A DNA stretch of 64,000 nt from JBCBKU01 sp038521345 (GCA_038521345.1 JBCBKU010000008.1:1-64000); one strand, 5' to 3'; counted from the first letter of the stretch, positions 44,541 through 54,064 are shown. Numbers and translations are program-made. Notes: generated from the letters alone by a model not told the origin.

Positions 44541-45569
44541 ATGACACTGCCAACGCGACATTGGGACCGGCTGGGTAACGGCGGGCTGACTGTGACCGAA
44601 CTTGGCTTCGGAACCGCGCCGCTCGGCAATCTCTACCGGGCAATCACTGACGACGATGCCCAGGCGATCCTCGATCGCGCCTGGGACAGCGGAGTGCGCT
44701 ACTTCGACACTGCGCCGCTCTACGGTCTCGGGCTTTCGGAGACCCGGCTGAACCGTTTTTTGCGTAACAAGCCGCGGGACGCCTACGTCTTGTCAACGAA
44801 AATCGGTCGCCTTCTCAAGGTCGCGACGCCGGACACGCGCGACGGTATGGGCAAGTGGTTCGACGTCCCGTCCCGGAACGAAGTTTTCGATTACACCTAT
44901 GACGGGGTCATGCGATCCCTCGAGGTCTCGTTCGAACGGCTCGGTGTGGATCGTGTGGACATGCTGTTCGCGCACGATCTCGATGTCTTCAATCGCGGGT
45001 CGCAGGCGGCGGTCGACGCCGGCATCGAAGAACTGATGAGCTCGGGCTACAAGGCGCTGGTTGAATTGCGGGATCAGGGCGTGATCAAGGCCTTCGGCGC
45101 AGGGGTCAATGAATGGGAAACCTGCCAGACCCTGACCGAGCGCGGCGATTTTGACATATTTCTGCTGGCCGGTCGGTACACTCTCTTGGAACAGGAGGCA
45201 CTTGAAAGCTTCCTGCCGCTGGCGGAATCGCGTGGCATCGGGATCGTGATTGGCGGCCCCTACAATTCCGGGATCCTTGCCACGGGCCCGCGCGATGGCG
45301 CGTTCTACAATTACGACCCCGCCCCACCCGAAATCCTCGAGCGGGTTCGGCGGATCGAGGCCATCTGTTCGTCCCATGGTGTTCGCCTGATCGATGCGGC
45401 TTTCCAGTTTCCTCTTCGGCATCCCTGCGTGGTCTCGGTCATCCCGGGTGGGCAGGGGGTGGCCGAGATGGAAGGCAACCTTGCCGCCTCGCAGGCCGTC
45501 ATCCCGGCGGCAGTGTGGGCTGAACTGAAGTCCGAGGGCCTGATGCGCGCCGACGCCCCTGTCGGCTGA
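44541..45569 (+). CDS. Aldo/keto reductase, aldose 1-dehydrogenase-like
   Basis: 342-residue AKR similar to D-threo-aldose 1-dehydrogenase / L-fucose dehydrogenase and pyridoxal 4-dehydrogenase. Seen: LTVTELGFGTAPLGNLYRAI, YFDTAPLYGLGLSETRLNRF (catalytic Asp, Tyr), VLSTKIGRLL (Lys) and DMLFAHDLDV (His). ICSSHGVRLIDAAFQFPLRH is typical of this subgroup. ATG 44541 has GGGAGGA upstream. The lactonase-like gene starts five bases after its stop, so the pair should oxidise an aldose to its lactone and then open it. Confidence 0.88.
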   Translation: MTLPTRHWDRLGNGGLTVTELGFGTAPLGNLYRAITDDDAQAILDRAWDSGVRYFDTAPLYGLGLSETRLNRFLRNKPRDAYVLSTKIGRLLKVATPDTRDGMGKWFDVPSRNEVFDYTYDGVMRSLEVSFERLGVDRVDMLFAHDLDVFNRGSQAAVDAGIEELMSSGYKALVELRDQGVIKAFGAGVNEWETCQTLTERGDFDIFLLAGRYTLLEQEALESFLPLAESRGIGIVIGGPYNSGILATGPRDGAFYNYDPAPPEILERVRRIEAICSSHGVRLIDAAFQFPLRHPCVVSVIPGGQGVAEMEGNLAASQAVIPAAVWAELKSEGLMRADAPVG

Positions 45570-45574
45570 GAACG

Positions 45575-46414
45575 ATGCGAATCGATTCACACCAGCACTA
45601 CTGGCAGCCTGCGCGCGGTGACTACGACTGGATGCCCATGGACAATCCGGTGCTTGCCCGCAGCTACGGGCCGTCCGATCTTGCGCCACATCTGTCGACC
45701 CATACCATCGACCGAACGGTGCTGGTCCAGGCAGCAGCGACGGTGAATGAAACCGAGTACATGCTGGGTCTCGCAGATGCGACCTCGAGCATTGCGGGGG
45801 TTGTGGGTTGGGTGGACTTCGAGCGTACCGAAGACCACGAAACGCTGGCGCGTTTGTCGGCACATCCCAAGTTTCTAGGTGTGCGGCCCATGATCCAGGA
45901 CATCCGCGATGACGACTGGATGCTCCGGGACGACGTGCAATGGGGTTTCGAGGCGGTCAGCGATCTGGGGCTCACCTTCGATGCGCTCGGATTTCCCCGC
46001 CACCTTCCGAATTTCCTTACGATCCTGACCCGGTATCCCGAGATGCGGGTGGTCGTGGATCACGCGATGAAGCCCGATATCGCCGGCGGCGATCCGGCCA
46101 GCTTCGATCATTGGGCCAGTGGTATGCGGCGCATCGCAGAAGAGACGACGGCGACCTGCAAACTGTCGGGCTTGGTCACCGAAGCGGCCGCGACATGGCG
46201 GATCGACGATCTCCGCCCTTATGTCGATCACCTGCTCGGGACGTTCGGTCCCGAACGCCTGATGTGGGGGTCCGACTGGCCTGTTTGCCGCCTTCGGGCG
46301 GAATACGGGGACTGGCACGACGCGACGAGCGTTCTTCTCGACAGCGTGGCAAGGGCCGACAAGGCCCGCATCTTCGGGGGTACGGCGGCTGAGTTCTACG
46401 GTCTGAACGACTGA
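45575..46414 (+). CDS. Amidohydrolase family 2 protein, L-fucono/L-rhamnono-lactonase-like
   Basis: 279-residue metal-dependent hydrolase. Metal motif H6-Q-H8 in DSHQHYWQPARGDYDW, a start shared with aldonolactonases of this family; VVDHAMKPDI and LMWGSDWPVCRL provide the later His and Asp ligands. It likely hydrolyses the sugar lactone produced by the AKR encoded five bases upstream. An aldonate dehydratase and aldolase to finish such a route are not in the window. Its 3' end overlaps the opposite PfkB kinase by 19 bases. Confidence 0.88.
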   Translation: MRIDSHQHYWQPARGDYDWMPMDNPVLARSYGPSDLAPHLSTHTIDRTVLVQAAATVNETEYMLGLADATSSIAGVVGWVDFERTEDHETLARLSAHPKFLGVRPMIQDIRDDDWMLRDDVQWGFEAVSDLGLTFDALGFPRHLPNFLTILTRYPEMRVVVDHAMKPDIAGGDPASFDHWASGMRRIAEETTATCKLSGLVTEAAATWRIDDLRPYVDHLLGTFGPERLMWGSDWPVCRLRAEYGDWHDATSVLLDSVARADKARIFGGTAAEFYGLND

Positions 46415-47316
46415 CTACGAAGGGCCGCGACCTCGTCGGGTCCGAAACTGGTACGAAAAGGGTCCCTGGACGAAACGAGAAGCGCCGCGGCGGCCTGCGC
46501 AAACTCGAGCGCCTCGGTTACGGGCGCTCCGCGGACCAAAGCCGCCGCCAGTGCACCGCAAAACATGTCACCCGCGCCATGTGCGGACAGCATCCGGACG
46601 CGGTGCGCGGGATAGCGGACGGGGCCACCGTCACGCGGAACGAAAATCAGACCATGGCCCCCGAGCGTGATGACGACATCGATTCCGGGAAGATCGGGCG
46701 GCCGACCGCCGCTGAAGGGGCGCGCGTCATCCGTCAGCGCATCTGCAAGGCGTGGCCAGAGCATCGCCGCCTCGACGCGGTTTGCGACGAGGATGTCCGT
46801 CCGCTCGATCATGTCCCCGTCCAAGGCCCGGGCGGGCGCTGCGTTCAGCATGACTTTTGCGCCTGCCTGTCCCGCGGCCTTTGCAAGGGCCAGATTGACC
46901 GCGGCGGGCACCTCGTTTTGAAGGCAAACCATTTGGCACGCGTCCGGGATACCGATCCGGGATGGATCAATGGCCTGGTTCGCGCCCGACACGACCACGG
47001 CCCCGTATTCACCATTGGCTTCCAGAATAGCGACGCTCATGCCCGAGGGTGCCGTCGCAGTCTGAACCTGCCCGATTTCCACGCCGGCCTCGGTCAGCGC
47101 GGCACGCAGGCGTCCACCGTCGGCGTCATCGCCCGTTGCACCTGCCATCGCCACCCGTGCACCCATCCGGGCTGCCGCCAGTGCCTGGTTACCGCCTTTT
47201 CCGCCGAACCGGTGGTGGACATCGGTGCCCATGAGTGTCTCGTCGGACCGGGGCAGGCGCGGGGCCCTGACGATCGTGTCCCAGTGAAGCGAACCCGCGA
47301 CGAGGATATCCGTCAC
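46396..47316 (-). CDS. PfkB-family carbohydrate kinase
   Basis: 306-residue ribokinase-fold kinase. N-terminal HHRFGGKGGNQALAAARMGA (about 36-55) and C-terminal SAHGAGDMFCGALAAAL with the catalytic Asp are intact. Starts with GTG 47316 overlapping the isomerase stop (GTGA). Last gene of the ten-gene cluster B operon. The substrate may be the sugar or sugar phosphate formed by the adjoining TIM-barrel isomerase. Differs clearly from the cluster A ribokinase (different lid and substrate segments). Confidence 0.88.
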   Translation of the reverse strand: MTDILVAGSLHWDTIVRAPRLPRSDETLMGTDVHHRFGGKGGNQALAAARMGARVAMAGATGDDADGGRLRAALTEAGVEIGQVQTATAPSGMSVAILEANGEYGAVVVSGANQAIDPSRIGIPDACQMVCLQNEVPAAVNLALAKAAGQAGAKVMLNAAPARALDGDMIERTDILVANRVEAAMLWPRLADALTDDARPFSGGRPPDLPGIDVVITLGGHGLIFVPRDGGPVRYPAHRVRMLSAHGAGDMFCGALAAALVRGAPVTEALEFAQAAAALLVSSRDPFRTSFGPDEVAALRSQSFRP

Positions 47317-48299
47317 CGGCGCGGCGCCCCGTAGAGTGCTTGTGCGACAATCCGCATTGACCGCGTGGCGTCCTGAGCGGCGATGGCATCTGCCAGCGCC
47401 GTGTCCTCGACAAGGTCTTCCGCGACCCGGGCCAGTGCATCGACCTGAGCGATGTTCGTGCGCGCCTCTTCCACCGGGTTCAGGCCACCGGCATCCGGAA
47501 AAGTATCGAAGTAAATCGCGCCGTCATAACCCATGCGCAGGGTCTCGACGAGCAGTTCGACGGTCTGGATCGGATGGACCGTGCCGACCATCAGCCCATC
47601 GTCGCGTTTGCCGTATCCATCATTCAGATGCACCCCGAGAAGGCGCGAATGACGGGCCACGAGATGCGCGGCATGTGCCGGCATTTCATCGGCATAAAGG
47701 ACATGGGCGAAGTCCAGCGTCACCCCCAGATTGGGTGCGCCGCATTCCCTGATGGCCAGAAGCGTTGTCGCCACGTCGGGCATCAGGGCGTAGGCCCGCG
47801 GTTCGTTCGGCTTGTACTCGATGGCGATGTCGATATCGGGATTGTGCGCCGCCACGGCGTCAAGCGCAGCGATCGTCCAGTCCCACATCGCGCGGTAATC
47901 GCCTTGAAAGCTGTAGTCGACGCCATCCTGACCCATCCAGAGGGTCATTAGGCGACCACCCATGACGGCCAGTGTATCCAGTCCCGCGCGCGTCACGTCG
48001 ATGGCCGCTTGACGCACGGCAGGGTCAGGATTGGTGAAGGCACCCAGTTTGAACCCGGGATCCGTATAATACCGCATGGCGAGCCCGTTCAGGACCATGC
48101 CGTGATCGGCCAGAATCGTTGTCAGCGCGTCAGCATCGTGATGGGCGAAGTGGTCCGGATAGTTGAGATCGGCGGCGCTGAGCCCACCCACCTCACCGGC
48201 GCGCGCGATCATTTCGGCGATCGTCGCGTCTTTCGGAAGACCGGCGCGGAAGGCGTTCAGGCGCGCGGCATAACGGGGCCGGTTCGGGCGGGTGATCAT
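47313..48299 (-). CDS. Sugar isomerase/epimerase-like TIM-barrel protein
   Basis: 328-residue xylose-isomerase-like TIM barrel (AP endonuclease 2 superfamily). Metal-site residues appear in IAIEYKPNEPRAYAL (Glu), LGVTLDFAHVLYADE (Asp/His), LLGVHLNDGYGKRDDG (His, Asp) and AIYFDTFPDAGG. Resembles rhamnose/hydroxypyruvate isomerase and sugar epimerase relatives; the reaction is not determined. 42 bases after the SDR stop, and coupled to the PfkB kinase. Confidence 0.82.
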   Translation of the reverse strand: MITRPNRPRYAARLNAFRAGLPKDATIAEMIARAGEVGGLSAADLNYPDHFAHHDADALTTILADHGMVLNGLAMRYYTDPGFKLGAFTNPDPAVRQAAIDVTRAGLDTLAVMGGRLMTLWMGQDGVDYSFQGDYRAMWDWTIAALDAVAAHNPDIDIAIEYKPNEPRAYALMPDVATTLLAIRECGAPNLGVTLDFAHVLYADEMPAHAAHLVARHSRLLGVHLNDGYGKRDDGLMVGTVHPIQTVELLVETLRMGYDGAIYFDTFPDAGGLNPVEEARTNIAQVDALARVAEDLVEDTALADAIAAQDATRSMRIVAQALYGAPRR

Positions 48300-48341
48300 G
48301 GCGCGGATGCTATGCCCGGGGACAGGCCTGTCAAGCGAGGC

Positions 48342-49190
48342 TCAGCTCTCGCCCGCGACAAATCTTGAAAAGGCGTCGGCGTGGTCGGGGTGCCAGCGCG
48401 ACAGCGGCGGTCGGTTCTCGATGATATCTCCCATCGCCCAAGCCATGCGCTTTTCATCGAGCGCGCGGTCGACGTCATTGTCGGGGCAGAGGATATAGAA
48501 ATCACCTTCGGCAAGCCGTTCCATCATGAACTGCGCTGTCTGCGCCGAAGTCCAGGCACCGTCGGGCTTGTCGCTTCGGCCGCGTGCCGTGAGACCCGTA
48601 AAGACAAAGCCGGGGATCAGCAGATGCGCCGTCACGGCGGGGTTCTCGGAATTCCGGAGTTCATGCGCCAAAGCCTCGGTCATGGTCTTCACGGCGCTCT
48701 TGGACACGTTGTAGGCCGGGTCACCCGGTGGCGTCGTGATCCCCTGTTTTGACCCCGTCGCGATCACGGCTCCCGGCGTATTGCGGGCGACCATCGCGGG
48801 CACGAAGGCCTGAATGCCATGGAGGATCCCGTAGAAGTTGACGTCGATCGTGGCGCGCCAGCGGTCGAAGGGACCGAACATCGCGCTGCCGGGCTGGATA
48901 CCCGCATTCAGCATCAGTACATCTACGCCGCCGAACGCATCGGTCACTTCTGCGGCCATCGTCTCGACCGCGCCCCGATCCGACATGTCCGTGGGACGCG
49001 TTGCCACGTCGGCGGCGCCCGCCGCGCGCATCGCCTCGGCTGCGGGCCCCAACCGATCCCGATCCGTGTCCACGAGAACGATGTTCATGCCGGCGCTGGC
49101 CAAAAGGCCTGCAGCGGCATGTCCGATGCCCGAAGCGCCGCCCGTGACAAGAGCGGTTCCGCCAGGTTGAATGGCAGGGTGATGGGCCAT
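48342..49190 (-). CDS. Short-chain dehydrogenase/reductase (SDR)
   Basis: 282-residue NAD(P)-dependent Rossmann enzyme. TGGASGIGHAAAGLLASAG is the cofactor loop; LNAGIQ the NAG motif; catalytic residues appear as S in ATGSKQG and YNVSKSAVK (Tyr-xxx-Lys). The C-terminal part (RFVAGES end, LSRWHPDHADAF) is longer than in simple sugar alcohol dehydrogenases. GGAGGC precedes ATG 49190. In an operon with a dihydroxyacetone-type kinase and isomerase, oxidation of a polyol to a ketose is the natural guess. Confidence 0.87.
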   Translation of the reverse strand: MAHHPAIQPGGTALVTGGASGIGHAAAGLLASAGMNIVLVDTDRDRLGPAAEAMRAAGAADVATRPTDMSDRGAVETMAAEVTDAFGGVDVLMLNAGIQPGSAMFGPFDRWRATIDVNFYGILHGIQAFVPAMVARNTPGAVIATGSKQGITTPPGDPAYNVSKSAVKTMTEALAHELRNSENPAVTAHLLIPGFVFTGLTARGRSDKPDGAWTSAQTAQFMMERLAEGDFYILCPDNDVDRALDEKRMAWAMGDIIENRPPLSRWHPDHADAFSRFVAGES

Positions 49191-49211
49191 GGGTGCCTCC
49201 TTGATGGGGCG

Positions 49212-50831
49212 TCAGTCGGCGAGCGCCTCAAGAAGCAAGGCGACGGCCTCTGCGCCGGGGTCATTGTGACCGGCGAGTTTGGCTTCCGCAATATACGTCG
49301 CGCGTCCGGCCTTGGCTTTCGTGATCGTCGCGGTGACATCGGCGCCCGCTCGTGCAGCCTTCGCGGCCGGGCCCAGTCCGTGCGGCAGCCCCTCGAGCGC
49401 GGGCATCAGCGCATCGATCATCGTGCGATCCCCAAGGCGCGCACCGCCAACCTCCTGGATTCGGTCGAGCCCGGCCTTGAGCGCTCCGACGGTGTCGTGG
49501 CCTGACGCCGAGGCGTCCCCGGCAGCCGCGAAGAAAATGGCAAGAAGCACGCCCGAGGATCCGCCCATGGTCTGGCTCAGTTCCTGACCGATGGCGCGGT
49601 AGAGCTGGGTCTGGTCGGCCAAGGGCAGCCGATCCATGGCGCCCTTCAGCGCCCGGGCCGCCGTCGCAAGCGTCGAGCCGGTGTCGCCGTCGCCGGACTT
49701 CGCGTCGAGCGCGTTCAGTGTCGTTTCGGCCCCAATCAGGATATCGCAGCACCGGGTCAGGAAGGCGGCCGTGGCCGGGTGCGGTGAAGGTTCGGGCTGG
49801 ATCGGGGTCAGCCCGTCGGGCAGATGCTCAACCACGACCGGCCCCACCTTCTGCAGGCCAGGCCAGGCCCACGGCGCGACCGGTGCGGCTAGGGCGGCCT
49901 CCTCGTCCGGCCCGATCGGCAGTAGCGAGACCGAGAAACCCTGCATGTCGAGGGATGTCATCAGCGGCGCCGGTCCAATGAGATGGCTGATCCGGTCGCC
50001 GATGCGCGAGGCCAGAAGTTCTTCGGTCAGAACCGACATCTCAAGTGGCATGGCGCCGCCAAGATTGTTCAGAAGCGCCACGTGCCGGCCCGCGCCAATG
50101 CTCGGCGCCAGCCGGTCCACGACCATCTCCATCGCCCCCCGGGCGGTGTCGAACGTGACCTGTTCGATCCCGGCTTCGCCGTGGATCCCAAGGCCGAGCT
50201 CGGCCTTGCCTTCCTCGATCCGCCCCTCCTTGGGCGATCCCGGAACGGTACAGGTGTCAAGCGACATGCCGATCGAAGCCACGCCCTCGATCACGCGTTC
50301 CGCTGCGGCCGTGACGGTGTCGAGATCCGCGCCCTGATCCGCCAGCGCGCCAGCAATCTTGTGAACCAGAAGCGTGCCCGCCACGCCACGCGCCTGCGGC
50401 AGGTCGGGAAGCGCCACGTCGTCGTCCACCACGACCATCGACACTTTCAGCCCGAAGGCACGCGCGCGTTCGGCGGCCAGCCCGAAATTCAGCCGGTCCC
50501 CTGTATAGTTCTTCACAATCAGCAGGCAGCCTGCCTTGCCGGTCACCGCGAGAATACCGGCCAGCACCGCGTCGACCGACGGTGAAGCAAAGACATCGCC
50601 GCAGACGGCCGCCGTCAGCATCCCCTGTCCGACAAACCCGGCATGGCTCGGTTCGTGTCCCGACCCGCCCCCGGAGACCAGCGCGACTTTGGACCGGTCC
50701 CAGTCCGTCCGCACAACCACCTTGATATGCGGATAACCATCGAGCCGGGCCAACCGGTCTCCGGCGGTCCGGAGCATTCCGTCGATGGCCTCGGTCACCA
50801 GATCTTCCTTGGCGTTGATGAACTGGGGCAT
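49212..50831 (-). CDS. Dihydroxyacetone kinase-family protein, DhaK-DhaL fusion
   Basis: 539-residue single-chain, ATP-dependent kinase. The DhaK part (1 to about 330) has SGGGSGHEPSHAGFVGQGML and LGLGIHGEAGIEQ, where the His of GIHGE forms the covalent hemiaminal with the keto substrate. The DhaL part (about 345-539) has LNALDAKSGDGDTGSTLA (Asp ligands for Mg-ATP) and TMGGSSGVLLAIFF. This is the eukaryote/Citrobacter-like arrangement, not the PTS-dependent one. In similar operons such kinases phosphorylate erythrulose or other short ketoses; dihydroxyacetone is only one option. Confidence 0.9.
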   Translation of the reverse strand: MPQFINAKEDLVTEAIDGMLRTAGDRLARLDGYPHIKVVVRTDWDRSKVALVSGGGSGHEPSHAGFVGQGMLTAAVCGDVFASPSVDAVLAGILAVTGKAGCLLIVKNYTGDRLNFGLAAERARAFGLKVSMVVVDDDVALPDLPQARGVAGTLLVHKIAGALADQGADLDTVTAAAERVIEGVASIGMSLDTCTVPGSPKEGRIEEGKAELGLGIHGEAGIEQVTFDTARGAMEMVVDRLAPSIGAGRHVALLNNLGGAMPLEMSVLTEELLASRIGDRISHLIGPAPLMTSLDMQGFSVSLLPIGPDEEAALAAPVAPWAWPGLQKVGPVVVEHLPDGLTPIQPEPSPHPATAAFLTRCCDILIGAETTLNALDAKSGDGDTGSTLATAARALKGAMDRLPLADQTQLYRAIGQELSQTMGGSSGVLLAIFFAAAGDASASGHDTVGALKAGLDRIQEVGGARLGDRTMIDALMPALEGLPHGLGPAAKAARAGADVTATITKAKAGRATYIAEAKLAGHNDPGAEAVALLLEALAD

Positions 50832-50842
50832 GGGTCTTCTCC

Positions 50843-51838
50843 TCAGGCGATGCGCGCGCCGGTCGCGTCGAAATAAAGTGGGTTCTTGGGCTGAAGCGGC
50901 ACCGTGTCGCCGGTTTTAAGGCCGGTATGCACGTCCGCCAGCGTGATGATGTCATGACCGTCGAGCGTCAGGTGCAGCCGGGTCTGATCGCCCAGATGTT
51001 CGACCCGCGTAACCGCGGCCGGTTTCCCGCCCGTCTGGTCGATCTGTTCCGGGCGCAGCCCAATGGTGGCCGCGCCCGCCGGCGCTCCGGGCCAGAGATC
51101 GGCGGGAAGGGCGTTGATCCGCGGCAAGCCGAGCCGGGATGCCACATAAAGCGAGACCGGGTTCTCGTAGATCTCCCGCGGGGATCCGTATTGCACGAGG
51201 CGCCCCTGATCCAGCACGCCCACATGGCTGGCCATTGTCATGGCTTCGATCTGGTCGTGGGTTACATAAAGCAGCGTCGCCGCCAGTTCGGCGTGGATGC
51301 GTTTCAACTCGATGCGAAGATCGGCACGCAACTTGGCATCAAGCGAGGACAACGGTTCGTCCATAAGGTAGATGGCCGGATCGCGGACCAAGGCCCGGCC
51401 AATCGAGACGCGCTGCATCTCGCCACCAGAAAGTTCGGTCGCCTTGTTGTCCAGTTTCCCAGGGATATGAAGAACCTCGGCGACGTCCTTCACCTTTTTG
51501 GCGATCTCGTCCTCGGGTGTCTTCAGGATCGGAGAGCGCAGCGGGAAGGCCAAATTCTCGCGCACGGTCAGATGCGGATAAAGCGAGTATTGCTGAAAGA
51601 CCATGGCGACATCGCGTTCCGCCGGTGTCTCGGCATTCACCACGCGCCCACCGATCGAGATCTCTCCCGCATCGGGCCGTTCCAGCCCGGCGATCAGCCT
51701 CAGCGTCGTGGTCTTGCCCGCGCCCGTGGGGCCGAGCAGAACAACGAAGGCGCCGTCCGGCACGTCCAGCGATACGTCATCGATCGCGACGGTGCTTCGA
51801 AAGCGTTTCGAGACGCCCCGCAAGGTGACTTCAGCCAT
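50843..51838 (-). CDS. ABC transporter ATP-binding protein 2, cluster B
   Basis: 331-residue MalK-like ATPase: Walker A GPTGAGKTT, Q-loop FQQYSLYPH, signature ELSGGEMQR (E-M-Q-R variant), Walker B IYLMDEPLSSLDAKLR, and a short C-terminal OB-like domain with GLRPEQIDQ. Overlaps the first ATPase gene by 8 bases. Together with it this makes a heterodimeric ATPase pair, as in the GlpST glycerol importer; single-ATPase homodimers are the rule for CUT1 systems. The start is ATG 51838. Confidence 0.9.
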   Translation of the reverse strand: MAEVTLRGVSKRFRSTVAIDDVSLDVPDGAFVVLLGPTGAGKTTTLRLIAGLERPDAGEISIGGRVVNAETPAERDVAMVFQQYSLYPHLTVRENLAFPLRSPILKTPEDEIAKKVKDVAEVLHIPGKLDNKATELSGGEMQRVSIGRALVRDPAIYLMDEPLSSLDAKLRADLRIELKRIHAELAATLLYVTHDQIEAMTMASHVGVLDQGRLVQYGSPREIYENPVSLYVASRLGLPRINALPADLWPGAPAGAATIGLRPEQIDQTGGKPAAVTRVEHLGDQTRLHLTLDGHDIITLADVHTGLKTGDTVPLQPKNPLYFDATGARIA

Positions 51839-52925
51839 CGAGAACCTCAGCATTTGCGGCCGACCGAAGCGCGCGCCCGGTCTGCCGGTCAAACAACGTC
51901 ACCGTGCGCGGATCAAAGGCAAGGCCCACGGTCTCACCCGGCGTGGCTGGCAGATCCGCCCCGATCCGCGCCTTGATTTCCCCCGCATCGGTCTCAAGCG
52001 TTACGATTTGTGTCGTACCGAGGTATTCGGTGGCCAGAATGCGCCCCCGGTAGCGACCGGAATCGGTCAGGCGGATGTGTTCCGGTCGCACGCCGAAGGT
52101 CAGCGCACCCTCGTGCCCCTCCCGCTGCTCCGGGATCTCGAGCGCGGCGTTACCCAATGAAACCGAGGTCGCTCCTTCGGCGACGGCGCCTTCAAAGTCG
52201 AGAAAGTTCATCGCGGGCGAGCCGATAAAGCTCGCCACAAACTGGGTGGCGGGCCAGTCGTAGATGTCCTGCGGCGTCCCGAATTGTTCAACAACGCCAT
52301 GGTTCATGACGACGATCTTGTCGCCCATCTGCATGGCTTCGAGCTGATCATGGGTCACATAGACCGTGGTGGCGCCCATGCGGTCATGCAGCGCGCGCAG
52401 CTCTTCGGCCATATGCTCGCGAAACTCGGCGTCGAGCGCGCCCAGAGGTTCGTCCATCATAAATGCCTTCGGGTCGCGGACAATGGCCCGGCCAAGCGCC
52501 ACCCGCTGGCGGTCGCCGCCGGACAGACCACCCACCGGCCGTTTCAGGATGTCTTCGATCCCGAGGATTCTGGCGACTTCGGCCACCTTGGCGCGCGTGT
52601 CGGCCCGGCTCATCCCTTGGGACAGAAGCGGATAGGCGATGTTGCGATAGACGTTCATGTGCGGGTAAAGCGCGAACATCTGGAACACCATGGCGATGTC
52701 GCGTTCCGAGGCGGGCTTTTGCGCCACGTTCTCGCCGTCGATCAGGATCTCGCCCGATGTCGGAAGCTCCAGTCCCGCGATCATGCGCAAGGTCGTCGTC
52801 TTGCCGCAGCCCGATGGCCCGAGAAGCATAAAGAACTCGCCGTCGGCGATGGTGAAGGACGAGGATTGAACGGCGGTGAAATCGCCGAAATCCTTGCGAA
52901 CGTTCCGGATTACGATCTCGGCCAT
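51831..52925 (-). CDS. ABC transporter ATP-binding protein 1, cluster B
   Basis: 364-residue MalK-like ATPase. Walker A GPSGCGKTT, Q-loop FQMFALYPH, signature GLSGGDRQR (D in place of Q), Walker B AFMMDEPLGALDAEFR, and OB-fold domain with FGVRPEHIRLTDSG. Its ATG overlaps the stop of the 64-residue membrane protein (TGATG). Variant signature residues in both ATPases (GGD, GGE) suggest they function as an obligate pair. Order ATPase 1, ATPase 2, kinase is kept by tight overlaps. Confidence 0.9.
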   Translation of the reverse strand: MAEIVIRNVRKDFGDFTAVQSSSFTIADGEFFMLLGPSGCGKTTTLRMIAGLELPTSGEILIDGENVAQKPASERDIAMVFQMFALYPHMNVYRNIAYPLLSQGMSRADTRAKVAEVARILGIEDILKRPVGGLSGGDRQRVALGRAIVRDPKAFMMDEPLGALDAEFREHMAEELRALHDRMGATTVYVTHDQLEAMQMGDKIVVMNHGVVEQFGTPQDIYDWPATQFVASFIGSPAMNFLDFEGAVAEGATSVSLGNAALEIPEQREGHEGALTFGVRPEHIRLTDSGRYRGRILATEYLGTTQIVTLETDAGEIKARIGADLPATPGETVGLAFDPRTVTLFDRQTGRALRSAANAEVLDG

Positions 52926-53119
52926 CACTCGTCCTCGGGAAAGTGGCTGACGATGATGAACATCACTGTCCCGACGAGGATCGTGATGAAGGAATAGGTG
53001 AACGCCCAGATCACAAAGGGCTGCATCAGCATCAGCACGCCCACGACGATCAGAACGGTGGCCACCATCTCCCACGGGCCGCGGCGGAACCGGGCCAAGC
53101 CGCGAAGGAATGCGCTCAT
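52925..53119 (-). CDS. Small two-helix membrane protein in the ABC operon
   Basis: 64-residue protein: basic start (FLRGLARFRRGPWEM), then two hydrophobic stretches (about 18-34 and 38-56) and an acidic end (HFPEDE). Bounded by coupled overlaps on both sides: ATGA with the permease upstream and TGATG with the ATPase downstream, which makes it a genuine gene. Small DUF2160-like membrane proteins occur at this place in GlpSTPQV-type importers, but this one is shorter and the identity is not certain. Confidence 0.75.
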   Translation of the reverse strand: MSAFLRGLARFRRGPWEMVATVLIVVGVLMLMQPFVIWAFTYSFITILVGTVMFIIVSHFPEDE

Positions 53120-54054
53120 TTCCGAACCGCTCCGAAGGTGATCCCGCGCAGGAGGTGTTTGCGCAGGACCACGGTGAAGACCATAACCGGGATCAGGAAC
53201 AGGGTGGCGCCGGCCGCAACCGCCGGCCAGTCCTGGCCGCCGACCCCGATGATCGTTGGGATGAACGGGGGCGCGGTCTGGGCGGTGCCGCTCGTCAGAA
53301 GAACCGCAAAGGCGTATTCGTTCCATGCAAAGATCAGGCAGAAGATCGCGGTTGCGACGATCCCCGTCGTCGCCTGCGGCAACACCACTTTGTAGAACGC
53401 CTGAAACCGCGTGTATCCGTCAATCAGGGCCGCCTCTTCGTATTCGCGCGGGATCTCGTCGATGAACCCTTTCAGGAGCCAGACAGCCAGCGAGATGTTC
53501 ACGGCGGTATAAAGCAGGATCATGCCCAGATGCGTGTCCGAAAGCCCGAGCTCGCGGTACATCAGGAAGATCGGGATCGCGACGGCGATGGGCGGCATCA
53601 TCCGGGTCGAAAGGATGAAGAACAGAAGATCGTCGGCCAGCGGTATCCTGAACCGGCTGAACGCATAGGCCGCAAGCGTCCCGAGAAGGACCGACAGGAA
53701 GGTCGATCCGAACCCGATGATGACCGAATTCATGAACCGCTCGCCGTAGCGCGAGGGTCCGACGATCACCATGTCGTACTGGCGCACGATCTCTTCGTAC
53801 CAGGTCTCGGGCGGGTTCTCGGCAAGAAACTCCTGCGTTTGACGTGTCCGGGTAGTGAACAGGTTGACATAGCCCTCGAGGGACGGCTCGAAGACGACTT
53901 TCGGCGGATATGAGATGGCGTCCGCCGGCGTCTTGAAGCCGGTCGCCACGATCCAGACGAGGGGCACCATCGTGATCAGCGCATAAATCACAACGAGGAC
54001 GCCCGCGATCCATTTGGCGCGCGCGGAGGGCTCAGTGACGGAATAGGCGCTCAT
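53116..54054 (-). CDS. ABC transporter permease 2 (MalG-like), cluster B
   Basis: 312-residue six-helix CUT1 permease. EAA loop REYEEAALIDGYTRFQAF near residue 212-229. The loop after helix 1 contains EPSLEGYVNLFTTRTRQTQE, as in polyol/glycerol-type importers. It is separated from permease 1 by 106 bases containing repeat sequences. Its last bases overlap the small membrane protein start. Partner of permease 1 in the heterodimeric channel. Confidence 0.9.
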   Translation of the reverse strand: MSAYSVTEPSARAKWIAGVLVVIYALITMVPLVWIVATGFKTPADAISYPPKVVFEPSLEGYVNLFTTRTRQTQEFLAENPPETWYEEIVRQYDMVIVGPSRYGERFMNSVIIGFGSTFLSVLLGTLAAYAFSRFRIPLADDLLFFILSTRMMPPIAVAIPIFLMYRELGLSDTHLGMILLYTAVNISLAVWLLKGFIDEIPREYEEAALIDGYTRFQAFYKVVLPQATTGIVATAIFCLIFAWNEYAFAVLLTSGTAQTAPPFIPTIIGVGGQDWPAVAAGATLFLIPVMVFTVVLRKHLLRGITFGAVRK

Positions 54055-54064
54055 GACCGATGCT

